From Camarhynchus parvulus (taxonomy: Eukaryota; Chordata; Aves; Passeriformes; Thraupidae), in NCBI RefSeq assembly GCF_901933205.1, contig NC_044572.1, forward strand, positions 93,276,965 through 93,340,964: DNA of 64,000 nucleotides, read 5' to 3'. A program made the translations under genes and the position numbers. Below, one piece after another: positions 36,718 to 49,757 of the stretch. The notes beneath the pieces are model-generated. The model saw only the letters and a list, made by a program, of their open reading frames with translations. It did no database searches and had not been told where the DNA came from. The first letter of the stretch is position 1, and each line of letters starts with the position of its first letter.

Positions 36718-38913
36718 ACAATTGATGTCATTGAAAAATTATTATTTTGTGTGAGTAGAAAATTATTAAAAAGCAGTACTTTTCCTATTTCTATGCAACG
36801 TGGCAAGTTTAACTTGCACTGCCCAATTACCTAGGTCTGGAGGTCTATTCCTCCTTCCCTCAGGGGAGGAGGATTGATTTACAGCTGCAAAGCAAGCAGC
36901 AGTGAATTCAGAGCTGGGGATACTCCCATGTCCTTCACCCAGAAGCCCCTGCCAGCCAGAGCAGTCCACTGCTGTGGGAGACATGGGGATCTGGCTCCTC
37001 CCTCAGCTGCCAAAAGGATACCCCACAGGTGTCAGGATGGAAAAAATCACAGATGCTTTCAGACACACATGCCCTTCTTCAGGTCTTGAAGAAAGAGCTT
37101 GCATGCCAAAAAGTTGTTTATTTTTAAAATGAGACTCACTGGTCTATTTATTCATATGAAGTGCGACAGTGTCAAGGGGACAGCACGGGAGTACACATAC
37201 CCAAGTGGAGGTTGGAGCTGGGGGATTGCTCTCAGGCAGAGGAGGGAATTTGTCTTGGGTCTGCTGGTCCATAGATTTTTCATATAGCTTTCAATTTTCA
37301 AGACCTTTTAAAAAAAATCAACCACATTCCTTTTCCAGTTTAGACTAGATTTGGCCTTTCATATCTGAAATAAAGCCTGTAGCTGTGGGTCTAGTCAGTG
37401 AGTGAATACAATGAATTTTTTCCTGGTTTTAATTTCAAGGGAAAACTCTTACATGCTATTCAGTCTGAAGTGAGAGTTAATTTGTAACTTTCTGGCTTCA
37501 TTTCTGAACCCCAAAATCTTTCACTGTAGTCTTGTTTCAGGCAATGTCCTACATCACTACTGCTTGATGGAAACTAACAAAGAGTTGGGAGGATAATTTA
37601 AGCAACAGGCATTCTACCTAGCATACTTTCTGTTAATTGGAGTAAGATGAGAGTATTGGTTTTCCTCTAGCTGGTAAGAATTACATAGGAAAAGAACACA
37701 TAGCACTCCAGGTCAAATCTCCATCTTGTCCTGCAAGCTGCAATGTGTCATGTCTGCGGAATTGCACCCACCTACAGAAGGTCTGAATTTGGTCTGCCTT
37801 TTTTTTTTTGTGTGATGATGTTTCCCTTTAGTAGCTCACTTCGTGGTCATTTAACAGGAACCTAGCACACATGCAGGAGAGGTGTCACAACATCAGTTAC
37901 CTGAGATTATTGTAAATGATGTGCCAGCACCTGAAGGAGATGTTAGGATGTATGTCAGATCATAATAATAGATACAGTGTTGTACCAGGCAGCACAAAGC
38001 CAGATGTATTTATAATTCCTGCAGCTGCAGCCCTGCTATTAGTTAAGTCTAAGAATGGAGCCACTGATAGATTTGTCAGAGATGAGTTGTCTTCCTAACA
38101 GAAAGAAAGTGATGAAAGAAAATAGATGGTGACTCCAGTTATTGTCAATAGAGAATCTTTAACTGCGCATCTTCAATTCAGAGATGGACATATGCATGTG
38201 CCTGGCATTTATTCCTCCCCAAACACCCCCGTGCCATCTGTGAGAGAACCTCATGTGGTCTCACCCCAGTTCCCAGTGAGAGGGAACAGATACCCCTATC
38301 AGAAATGGTGCAGTCACTGACAGTCTCCCCAAGAAGCGAGAAGATGTGTAGGCAGTGAGACTGACCTGGGACTCAGGGTTGTAGATCTCAGGTAGAACAA
38401 GCTGGCCAGACTGGGAAGGGTCCTTCTCATTGTGTCTGTCTCTGCTGAAACTTTCTGCAGATGGATAAAAGATTTAGTCTATTCACATAACAGTCAGAGT
38501 TGGTCAGATATCCACGACCTAAATTCAGCAGTGAGCTAAGGTCCTAGAAACCCTGTAGCCATCTGAGTATCACCCTCTAATGAAACCATTGTACTGCTGC
38601 CAGCTCTAAACATACAGCTTTCTGAAGCATATTTCATTATTTTTACCCTGTAATTGAGTAACTTCAATAACAGAGTTAGTTTTCCATCTTTAAAACAAAC
38701 AGAATGGTACACGTCTACAAGTTTTGGAGGTAACCATTAGGGATCAGCTTTGAGTCAGGCTCCAAGGATGAGAGCTGATTACTCAGACCTCATCATGAAT
38801 ATTCAGAGATGGAAATCAGAATGCAGACTGTGGATTGAGGTGATCAGGTACTTCAGAAAAGCAAGCTGGGGAGGGAGAAAAACGAAACACATTTTCTTCT
38901 GCTTCTTATGATT

Positions 38914-38936
38914 GATGATGATGATGATGATGATGA
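38914..38936. repeat. (GAT)n trinucleotide microsatellite
   Basis: Seven full uninterrupted GAT units and a partial one lie immediately before an A-rich stretch. Confidence 0.95.
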
Positions 38937-41900
38937 AGAAAAAATGGCACCAAAGTGTGCTAGGTCACTTTGATGCTCACAACCAAACTAGTCCAGGGAT
39001 GAATGCAAGAGACTTGCTGCGCTGAGTTGGGGTGTTTGAACACAGAAGTTTTCTTGTAATTGAAAATTTTCTGGGAGTCTTCAAGGAAAGGAATACATAA
39101 AGACTACATATGACCTCCATGCCGTTACAGACATTCCAAAATGGATGTGCTTTTGACTATAACACAATTTTGATGCACTTACCTTGACCTATTAATAACA
39201 AAAATTGCTATAATTAGGAAACAAAAAAACCTACAGCAAACTATGTTGGAAATAATATTTAGAGAGAATAAAATTTGTATGTTTAGATTGAAATCCTAGT
39301 GTAATACTAGAACCTGTTGATAACATCATAAGAGCACATGTGAAAGAAATCAGTGTGGTTTTGGTTAAAAGGTCTTAGAAAAGTGAAAAGTACCCCAGCT
39401 GTGTAAGTCTAGAAAAAAACTGGGCATTTTTAAGCCCGCCTTTTTGTGATTCTTAATGTCTATGTGCATAATTCCAAATCAAACATATTCACATTATTAA
39501 CTTTTATAAGTTTATTAGTCTCAGTGCTAATGAAACCATTCATCCTTTGCAAATGCACATGGCTCCCTAATGAAACTTCAATAGATGGATCAGCAGTTAA
39601 GTGAGTACATTCAAATGTTTATGCCAAATTCTGTTTGCTGCAGTGAACAGGGAGACCGAATCTCTTCCAAACAGATTCTGTACAAACCAACCACAGCAGA
39701 TGTAATGATGCCACCTCTGTAATAAAGATTCCTTTTACCTACAAAGGAAACAACATATTATATAGGATACTGAAATTTAAGATATGCTTTTTTTTTTGGC
39801 TTGCTTTGATGTCTGTCAGAGTAATTTCACTTGAAACAACAAAAATAAAATCTAGCTAAATATATGGTAAAATGAGAGGATGAATCAAACAAAAAAATCA
39901 TAAATATAATAGGAAAATACTTCTGAACTGGAACTCAATATTATTTAAGTGATGGACATGTATGTGCTTATTAGCTGGGTTTTGAAATCTAAAGCTTATG
40001 CTGCTAATAATAATTTTAATAATTTTAATACTGTTTTCACTGTTTCATCTTTTTCTTTGTTGACCTGCAGTTCAGTTTTATCAGTCTGTCTATGTTTGAA
40101 TGTCATAATGGGAAGTAACTGATACTCCATACTACAGAATTTCTTTTCCTTGAAGACTTGGTGGTTTTTTCAACTCTCAATTTAGAAAGCTATGGCAAAA
40201 GGGCAGTTCTGAATTTGGGAGTTTCAGCAGTACTGTTTTAAGTCACCAAAGCAAACATTTGTGTCTTTACATTGCAATATTTTTGAGTTTTTTTCCTTAG
40301 CAAGAAATTTTTTAAATGTACATAAATTCATAAATTGGGACTTCAGGATTCATTTTCAGGAATTCAGAGAAAATCAGTTTTTATTATTAAGCCAAGTAAG
40401 ACAGAAAAATGCATTTGCTTCTGGACTGTACATATTATCTTCTTTTTTTCATTATTTTCTACACTAAGGTATAAATACTGTGCCCGTAGCCAAATATGTA
40501 TGTGCACAAAACAAACAGAAAGCATTCTTAAACCAATAAAGTATTTACTTTTTTTTAAGACATTTTAATCCTATTAATGGTAAATTATATTACCTATTGT
40601 GAAAGCAGACATGAAAGAAATATCTGAAGCATGCAGTTAATTATGATACCAAGTGAAACATAATATTTATGCTCTCCTTGTGTAGCTGGAACAATTTTTC
40701 TTTCACTAACTGTGAGTCATCCACTGATTGAAGTCTTGAAACTGATGATGAGAGAGTTGGCTGGCATATCTGCCATAGAGGTTTCCTTCTACAGATAATT
40801 AATACCAAAAAAGTCTGGGTTTTATTCTTTTATATTTCCATTTGTCTATTTTTTAAACAAAATCTCCTCCTCCTGCTCCATCGACATATCTCTCTGTTTA
40901 GAGGTTATATGCTTAAGAATAATAAAAGACATCAAAGTCTCTGATAAAGCTGGGGAATGAGGATTTCACTGAACAAGGGCCTGAACCACAGTTTCATATC
41001 AAGGCTGCATTTCTATGTCAGAACATCAGAAATATTTGAAGCAGAATTTTTAAATGGTCCATTTTAATGAATGAGCTCAGGACACAGTTTGTTTAATTAC
41101 CTCAGTTTGGAATCTCCCCTTTTCTCCAGGAGGATGAAAGTGTTCAGATAGCCAATTCCTGTTAAAATACCCTTCTATTTTAAGAGGCTGTCTTCTCTGC
41201 ATTGTCTTGCTTAGCTTTTGCATTTGTTCATATTAGGTGCTTGCAGTGGCTGTTTAATTAGCAAACTAATGCAATTGTGCTTGTTTCTTATGGCCTTGAC
41301 TCTGTATTCCAAGCCAGCACTAAAGTTGTGAATTGCAGAGAATCTCCTGTACCATATCCTCTTTATCTTGCAGTTTTCTGCTTTATTTATTTTTCCTTTC
41401 CTTTTTTCTTTTTAATTAGTTTTTTTTATTTTCCTATTAATTTGACTGCTATTTTTTCACTTCTTCTCCTTCCCAAAGGATGCTCTCCTTTTCCCACTTG
41501 CTTCTGAAAAGATTTGCTTTGAAAATTTGTTCATATACACAGACCTAAAAAGTTACAAGAAATAAGCCAGAAAGGTGTTCTGTGAGGAGTGCAGCTGTTC
41601 TTCTCCCCCAGGAAAACTAATTCATCAGCTCTTTGAAACAGACTGTCTTAATTGTTTAGAAACTACGAGCTATGGATTTTCTTTGTTAACGTAAGTGCCC
41701 TGCATAGAAAAATCATCTAGTGTTACAAGTAGGAGGCAACCCCTTGGCACCCATGATTTCAGTTAAGTTTTTCATTCCAGCCTTAATAATTTTATGGGTT
41801 TCAGGTGTTTAAGATCCTGTTTTCAGGTTTTAGAGAAAACAGTCTCTTCTCTTCCCTTTGTAGTAAGATTTTATAAAATTCCTTTACACTGTGACAGATC

Positions 41901-44887
41901 CACTTATAAACTAGAGTTTTGTCTGTTTAATCATTTTGAAAAATCAGTTTCTATGGTCCTCATTTCAGTTCAGAGGAGCTTCCCTTTCTGTATTGATGGT
42001 ACCCACCCCAACCCTGCTGACAAACAGTAATCTAGAGATTTGTTTCAGTCATATGAAGCCCATGTAAGGATGGAGATGGGTACAGTTTTTCAATTGTCTT
42101 TGGACTGACTGGGCTGGGACACCAAGTGCAACCCACATCAGAGGCTGGCCCCAGCACTTCTACATTCCTTGCCATATCAATAGCCAGACAGCTATTATCT
42201 GACTACATCTTATATGTGGTTACGCACCTAATCACCCAACTCCTGCGGAGAAAAGAGCCAGTTGCTAAAATGTTATAAATTTCAAGATACTGTAAGAAAA
42301 TCTGAATGTCTAATATCTCCAACACAGTTCCAATTTTCCTAATGCATGACTCCACTCACCTTACCTAAATATTCACTGATAATTTTCTTCCATCATTCGC
42401 AACTCTGTAAGCTTTTAGGGACAGTCGTCATAAATCAGCATTTCATTGTTTCTGCCTATGACCTCCTTACAATAAAAAAGATGTTATCAGTGAAAAAGTA
42501 AGAAATGCAGTATGGTCTGAAGGGCACCATTGTAGAGAATACTATCAAACTACAATATAAGGCCCATGCAAATTGACTGCTGTTATCTATTTCATAGATG
42601 GCAAAAAGCTAGCAGTAGTAAGTGTACAGCTGCATAAAAAGGCAGTGATAATACAGGAAATAAAAGCCTCTCTAATCCCTAGTAGCAATTTGCACTAAAC
42701 AATAGGAATAAACTCCCTGTTAAAATTTTGTTCTAGAAATTTACAATCGCCTCCTCTTCTCTTCCTGCTACAGTGAGGTCTGGTATCCCAGTTCATTTTG
42801 CTAGCAGACATGACAAGCAAGTGTCAGCAGGTACATACAGGTAACTAAATGCATATGACACATATGAAGGACACCAGTATCCTCCAAAACTCATCTAACT
42901 GTTGATTTCCTTATTGCCTTTGAATAAGATTTGTTAAGTCAGCTTTTATCTAAATAACACCTTCAAGAAGTCATTTTTTTTATACATCTCAAATTCTCAT
43001 TTAATAGATCTCTTTGCAAAGTATCAAGGAATTCAGTCAATATTTAGCTGTAGTGAATAGCATGACTTGAGTGGCTAAACTGATGTCTCATGACCTTACA
43101 ACCACTGGCAGAGGAATGTAATTCTAGTCAAATGTCTTTTCTGAAAATGGACATTTTTTAAAGAGGAGTCAAAATAGTCTCCTTTCTTTATTGTCTCATA
43201 GCAGCCTTCCACATAGCTGTGGTTATCATATTCTGCTAAGTTTGTGCTCCATTTCTGCTGCAGTGAATCCCACTCTGTGGCCAGGCAGCTTGCATCCCAG
43301 GCAGTCCAAGATTCACCTGCAGAAGGGCACTTTTGCCAAAGCCTGTGTAAAAGGATGGCATGAAAGCAAAGGCAGAAGCAGAGACAGACTGGCCCACACA
43401 GCCTGACCTGTCTCCTCCTGAACATCTATTGAAACTGATTGATTTAATGCCTTGCATCTGCCAAACTGTCATTCAAGCCAGAGGGGATTTGGGTGAAGAC
43501 AGGGGAAGCATTGTAAAAATGAGTTTGCGCATTAGTTTACTGAGGAAGCTTTTAACTCCTAGGTACAGCAAAATTGGCTTGTTGGAAAACCTGTGCCTGC
43601 ACTAGAACGGCTTCACTACATGGGGAACAAGAAGGGAAGGGGGGAAGTGCTATTTGAGGAGTTCGTAGATTTCTTCCCTTGATTTGTGCCTGAAAGAAAA
43701 AAATATCCCAGCTGTCTGCTGCATTGTGTGAACATATACATGCATTTAAATTACTTATATCATTACTTACAGATGTAATTGTGAAATATGTTCTTTTGCA
43801 TTCAAAATCAGGGGCAGAACAGATGGTGAAAATTCAGTTTAAGGCAATATGTCCATTAAAATAACCCATACTGTTTATGTATTATAACAATAGCAGTCTT
43901 CAGCATAGCTGAGATTTCTGGCAGTGCTAGATTATGATAGAAATACAAATAGGCTGTAGGACAAAATTCTGTAAGACTGAAAATTCATCCTGAAAAAAAA
44001 TTGCTGATTTCTCTTTGGTGATCATCAACAGATGAACTCAATTCTGCTTCCTCCTGCCTTTGCATTATTGACCTCTTTGTGGCAAAAAGTTAATAATAAA
44101 CTTTCTGGAGTTCATGGCACTAGAAAGCCTTCTCCATATTCTATTCACAGAGACTCTCAAAAGTTTGCAAATTCCTGTGCTGGGATAATTTAAGTCTAAA
44201 AGAGTGTACATATTATAAGCGTATTTTTAATATAAAAATATACAGATATGTATCCATATATATATTCTTGCTATAGAAAGGAGCCACATTAGGAGTAAAC
44301 AAATCTCAGCTTTGCCTCTGGAGTGTAAGTTTCACACCCTCCTGAACATGAAGAAAAACTTGCAAATGTGAGCCAGGTGCTCCCCAAAGGCTTAAAAAGC
44401 AGCAAGCTGTTAAGCCTACCACAACGTTTTTAAAAAAAATGTTACATAGCTTGAAGCTCTGCTCAGTTTTTGCTAATAACACTGAGTATTCCCACCACTT
44501 TTCAGTCTTGAACAATAATTTTTCTAAAGCCAGTCCAATGACTATTAAAAAAAGGAAAAAAAATAAAAAAGAAAAGGTGGATTGTATTTTGGACTGAATG
44601 ACCTACAAGTAAAGCACCAACAAAATATTCCATGTCCTTCATTTGCTTGGCATCCAGCACAATAAAAATAGAATAACATTATAACAGCCATGAATCTTAT
44701 GTCTTGCCATAAAATCTGGCACACTCTACATCACTTTGGATAAGTTATTTCCATTCTACTTTGTTCACTTGAACATGGTAAAGTAGTTAACAAGAACATT
44801 TATCCTTTTCCCTTATTCCACCAGTCCTGACATTTCAAGCTATAATTCCCCCTGCATTGAATATACATGTTTTCTGTTCATTCAAGC
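38937..44887. other. non-coding stretch, no gene seen
   Basis: This region is AT-rich throughout. A T-rich pyrimidine block lies at 41384-41480, and a homeodomain-site-like cluster at 41060-41290 (see findings). The minus strand 43425-43096 has a 109-codon ATG frame with a cysteine-rich hydrophobic stretch near its start, but no known family. Plus-strand frames overlap it. No RNA gene was recognised. Confidence 0.5.
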
Positions 44888-44907
44888 AAAAAAAAAAAAA
44901 AAAAAAA
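44888..44907. repeat. poly(A) tract, 20 bases
   Basis: This is an uninterrupted run of 20 A. The upstream sequence shows no gene-derived copy or polyadenylation signal arrangement, so it is read as a simple homopolymer rather than the end of a processed pseudogene. Confidence 0.9.
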
Positions 44908-47900
44908 GAAATTATGATGGTTTGTGGGAAGTTTAAAGAAAGGCAAGATTTGTCTTTGGCATTTGTACAGCACTGCGCACAACAAGAATCACACCTCAAA
45001 CACATTGTATTAAGCAAGGATTAGAATGGTATGTCTTCATGTCTGATACACGAAAAGGAGAATTTACTCCAAGCAAGACAGATGTAGGAACTCTTAAGCA
45101 ATAAGCTCAATATCATACCTACTGCAATTTGATAAAATGCATTTATCTGTGGGGCACTGTGCCTTTAAATCCTACTCATAAATACGCAACTCTTTTCAGA
45201 GTGTTTCTCCCACAGGCTGCTAGAACAGCTGAGAGTTAGAAGATTATAAGAGAAGACTGAAAGTGCTTAATTTTTTTATTCCTTTAAACATTCAAGACAT
45301 TTTAAAGACTCTAAGTTCATCATCAGTAGTGTTAATATGCAAGCAAAAATAAGCATTAACCATGAAAGTAACAAAGTTTTAAACCAGTATCCAAATGCAT
45401 GCATGAGATTGTGGGAGGAATGACCAAGTTTGAAGGTAGCACTGTATGAGAGGACAGCAGTGCTTCATGAGGTACTTGTATCACATTTATGTTTAATTAC
45501 ACAATGCACATCTTCCACTGCATCATTTTTAGGGGCTGAGAAGTAGCTTTTCCTAGGTATTGACTCAAAGCTTGACTTCCTCACTTGATGTTTACTAAGT
45601 TTTGCCTTCCTCTAAAAGTACCTGGGATAGGTTTGAATCTTAGTATTATCTGGCTATAGTACAAACAGTCAATGTACCATCATCTTGTCTCTCTTTCTCT
45701 CCCTCTTTTCCAGTAGCACATAGCAGTTTTTGTGCATTTGGGCCCTCTGTACAAAATGTCTCAAGCTGTTATTGAAGTAGGGGTAGGATAATTTATAACT
45801 TCTGGATTTACTGTCTATGATAGCACCAGATTTAACCGCTTTCATGGTCTTTTCAGCCCTCTGCTCAACTGCTTTATTCCCAAGGTCTCACAGACTTTGT
45901 AGTGAAGTTGATCTAAAGGGTCGATGGAAGATTGTTTTAGCCCAGGTCTCAAGTTTCCCTCTCCTTCAAAAGCACTAAAAGGCTCCTGCTTTATGGTCTA
46001 TGCTTTTCAGGTTGTGTCTACATTTTCGTAACCTTCTAGATCCAGATGACATCTGGAGGAAAGTATTTGACTTGTCTGAATTCTCTAGTTCTCCTAATTA
46101 CTTTTTAAGAAACAGGATTATTAATCATCTACCTAAAACAGCCAGTAACCCTTCCAAAATAGATTTAATTACTAAGAGGTCCAAATAGAGCAGAGCACTC
46201 TCCACCTTTTAAGTTGGACAAGTGAAATCAAATGTTTTATAGCAGCAGCAGAATCCTCCATTGATCTTAGAACAGCTGTTAATAAAGCTAGGATCAGGAG
46301 CAGAGTCATTAATTCAAACAAGAGTTAACATGGTGTAAATGGGAAATGCCACTAGTAGCAATGAAATGGTCACCATTTGTCTTAAAAATACCAGTTTTTT
46401 AGATACAAAGGTGTCCAACACCCTCTTTTTAATTGTTTAAAATGTGATGTTGTTTATGTTAAAATGCATCACTGAAAAAATGGAACAAGAAAAGCCACTG
46501 GAGAACTTGTGTAAGCTGTGGATACACTTGCTTATTAGGTGACTCCTGATAATGGGAAGAGCGTGTGCATCCATATGCTACTGTTATACTGCGGTTAACT
46601 TTCAGTAACACTTTTTGTTAAATGGGAATAGCAACCTTTAATTAGGATTTGGGGTTTGGTTCTGAAATTGCCATACACCTGCTTATTCAAAACAGATGTT
46701 TTATCTGCAGTGCAGTTTTGCTCATAATATGTTATGACGGCAATAGCAGGTTGCTAACAAAATACAAAGGAAAGGCAATATCTACTTGCTGTGTTCTCTT
46801 CTATGAGGTTAATAAAGTTGACTGATTAGGAATATCAGTTTGCTTTTACCAACACCTGACTATGTTATCGTGCCACATTATAATCTATGGGAGTGTATCA
46901 TTCAACGCTCTGATACTGAGAATCTAATTCAGTTTTAGTCAGAAAACAATTATAAAATGACTTGGCCTTTATGCTGCACTTCATTTTTGTAGTGTTTCAT
47001 GCATCATCAGCTTTCCACGTATTACACATTTCGATTCCCATTTTACAGACAAAAGAAGCTGAAGCATCGTCCAGCACTGAAACAATGCACTGGCCTGGCC
47101 AGCCTTGGGCCAAGAGCACCACAAACACAGCAGATACACTGAGGCTTCCAAAGCCTCACCCTCAGGTAAAGCAATTCATTTCCTGGGTACACTCAGTAAA
47201 TCCTAAAGCTGGAGGAAGAATGGCAGAAAAGCCATGAAATGTCAAAGGGAACTGTTCTGGTGTGGTGTGTAGGAGGGAATGTTTCCAGAATCACTTGTTC
47301 TGCCTTCGTAACTGTCTTAAAAGGTAGAAAATGCTTCTGATGCTCAAAGAATGAATCTGTTCACTTTGGATTTCATCCATAATTTGCTTATAATGTGCAA
47401 TCAATATTGTAGGTAAGATAAGGGTCCCACCTAGTCACTGAGTGGTCAGAAGTCTGGAGATGTCCCAATGTCATGAGTCAATTTTGCCTCTCATGCACTG
47501 AGAAGGTTATCCTGCCACCATGGCCAAGTGACCTGAGCAATTTGGGTCCCTTCCCTGTGGAAGAAGGAGGGCTGTCAGCAGCGGGTAGGAGAGCACTGCT
47601 GAGGTTTGCCCAGCCCAAGTGGCAAAGATGACGCAATACCAAGGACTGAAGCTTCACAAAGCAGACATCAGCATGCCTCTCTTTGCTTCAGCCTTGCAGC
47701 ACTTAAGCAGAACGCTGTCATGAATTCTGTGTCAAGAGTGTAAAATTGTCATATTGAGGGGTAATGCAACGTGTCAATTTATTTTATAAAGATACCGTGT
47801 AGGCTTCTAATGTGATATAGGTATTAAGTTATACAACAAAAAAGGAATTACTAAGAAACAAATTTCCTGCCATATTAACTCTTTCTATGTAACAATAAAA

Positions 47901-48399
47901 AAAAAAATAATATTTCAGTTGAGAAATGTGCATCTAACCTGAAAACTTTGAACTTTATTTTCATCCAGTTTGGAAAATTTGCTTCAATTTGACCTTCTGT
48001 ATTACATTTGTTGCCACCCATAACAATTGTTTGTTGGTCTCTATCTGGACTCTTGCCTTTGATGGAGTAGCTGTATCATTTCCAAGAATCCTGCAATGAG
48101 TAAATTAATTTTTATGAACCTATTCTCAGCCTAAAAAGTTAAACCATCATCAAATGAATGCAATGCTCTGATTTACTTGCCTTCTTTTTGTTTGCTTTTT
48201 ATCACTTTTCTATTTTACAAAATGTTTTTCGTAGTGTCAGACTGGGAGAAGATACAGGTTGTAAAATTATTATATATTGAATTCTTCTCTGGATAGTAGT
48301 TTCTTTGTGGAGGAAGGTTTTTGTGATCTGACATTCAGCAAAGCCATCTTCTAGGCTCCATTTCATTGACAGGCCACAAATACATGTGGATCCACTTTG

Positions 48400-48470
48400 A
48401 CTTCTGGACCTAGAGATGTGGAAAGCAAAGCACCTGTATAAGTAATTTGCTGAATCAGGGCCACAGTGAA
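48400..48470. repeat. relic of old amniote repeat (short piece)
   Basis: The sequence AAGTAATTTGCTGAATCAGG followed by GCCA closely matches the AAGTGCTTTGCTGAATCGGGGCC end of an old repeat widespread in reptile and bird genomes, as I remember it. It lies about 270 bases from the larger relic and in the same vocabulary. Confidence 0.5.
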
Positions 48471-48734
48471 TTGAAACATCAAAAAATTATGTAAATACAG
48501 GTTTATAGCTTATCAGAATGAACATGCTCAATATATAACTGAACAAAAAATTTATTGAGTGAATCTCATCTCTCTTTGTGTCTGCTTTTGAAACAGCTCT
48601 GACCACATCCTGCTTTTTTTTAATATTTATTTGTTATTTGAATGTAGTGAGCAACTACCTTTAAAATATTTCTTTTTTATTTTCTGGTTTGATTATTTAA
48701 CATTTGAGATTTATTGTTTGATGGGATACCTATT

Positions 48735-48935
48735 GAAAGGACTGGAAAGATTCCCATTGGCTTCAAAGGACAACGAATGGTGCCCGGAGCTCTGGTACAG
48801 CAAAGCATTTAGACACGTGTTTAAACATTGATGCTTTCAATGGGACTTGAGCACATGTTTAAGATAAAGCATGTGCTAGGGCTTTGTTGCATAGGGAAGC
48901 ACTTCAGCACATTCTTCAATGCTTTGCAGAACTGG
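48735..48935. repeat. relic of old palindromic amniote repeat
   Basis: The core reads CTTTCAATGGGACTTGAGCA then CATGTTTAAGATAAAGCATG, the well-known CTTCAATGGGACTxxxCACATGCTTAAAxTTAAGCATGTGCT pattern. It continues to AGCACTTCAGCAC and CAATGCTTTGCAG. The left part (ATTCCCATTGGCTTCAAAGG and CAAAGCATTTAGACACGTGT) is the approximate reverse complement of the right part, so the element is an imperfect palindrome about 200 bases long. Such elements predate the split of birds and reptiles. No family name is asserted. Confidence 0.6.
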
Positions 48936-49523
48936 CACTACAACTATCTCTGCTGCTAGCTACATTTTTTACTTTTATTTAAAAAAGTAAAAGCAGTAGA
49001 AGAAGTTACTGTTGCTTTGAGATAAAAATATATCCAGTCTTGAAAGGGTGGATTTGCCTCCTGTTTGTTCATAAGAAAGTTTACATACACTGTGATCTAT
49101 TTTTGAAGAGTAGAATTTAAGATTATCTTAATAAGAGATGAATGAATATTTTTCCATCCCTTTTCAACAGTTTTAGTTTGGCACTTGTATTAATGTGCAC
49201 ATTCAAGCGAATCTTAGATCCCTCAGCAGGTCTCCATCATGAAATGCCTTTTTCAGCCTGTAACGACTTCTGCTTACTACTCACCATCTACTTTTAGTTG
49301 TCTCCCTGTTATCACTTCAAATGCTTTCCAGACAGTGAAGAAGGAACAAGAATGCTCAAATGAATGTTGTCTTCTCTAACTGTGTGCATTTTCATTAAGA
49401 CTTTCTTAGCCCCTCACTCCCACACACCTTTCCCCCTGAAAGTGAGAGGAATGAGCCTCTGCCAAATATTTATCCTTCATTAGAACTAAATATCAGCCTA
49501 AAGAGACAATCAGGAAATGCAAG

Positions 49524-49757
49524 ATGCTGAGTCTTAAAATTTTGCTTCTTATTTTTTTCCTTTGGAGAACTGAGCCTGTACCAGATGAGATGAATGCCAT
49601 CATACTTCAGCTAAAACATGAGCAGCCAGGAGCTACAGAAAGTATCAGTGAGTCCAAGGTTCAAAAACCCCATGGTTTTTCACAAATGAAGCATTCAAAG
49701 AGAAAGCTTCCCCAGAAAATGGGGGTGGTCATGTTGCCCTGCTCACAAAATCTCTGA
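49524..49757 (+). other. short ATG frame with signal-peptide-like start (77 codons), function unknown
   Basis: The frame opens with ATG in an AAG-ATG-C context (A at -3). It begins MLSLKILLLIFFLWRTEPVP, a charged residue within a hydrophobic core and then a plausible cleavage zone. The rest is polar and basic (KHSKRKLPQK near residue 57-66), with one cysteine. A GTGAGT at about 49648 could be a donor inside the frame. I do not recognise a peptide hormone or other family. T-rich DNA readily yields such hydrophobic starts by chance, so a real secreted peptide is only a possibility. Confidence 0.12.

Larger units (their letters stand above)
32401..38913. other. non-coding stretch, no gene seen
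   Basis: This stretch holds an old amniote-repeat relic at 35455-35545, a short poly(A) at about 35366-35378, a degenerate GTT/ATT trinucleotide tract (36651-36717) and a T tract near 37799-37810. The open frames are short (up to 85 codons) and unrecognised. Confidence 0.5.
44908..49523. other. non-coding stretch, no gene seen
   Basis: This stretch is largely featureless AT-rich DNA. The exception is the cluster of old palindromic repeat relics at 48400-48935. A B-box-like string near 47034 lacks the rest of a tRNA. The longest frame (46962-47237, 91 codons) is unrecognised. Confidence 0.5.

Noticed and set aside
43096..43425. 109-codon minus-strand ATG frame with a cysteine-rich hydrophobic start
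   Set aside because: Overlaps open + frames, with no recognised family. The cysteine run comes from a GCA/AGG-rich stretch.
47030..47045. tRNA B-box-like string TTTCGATTCCCA
   Set aside because: No A-box or foldable cloverleaf lies at the required distance upstream.
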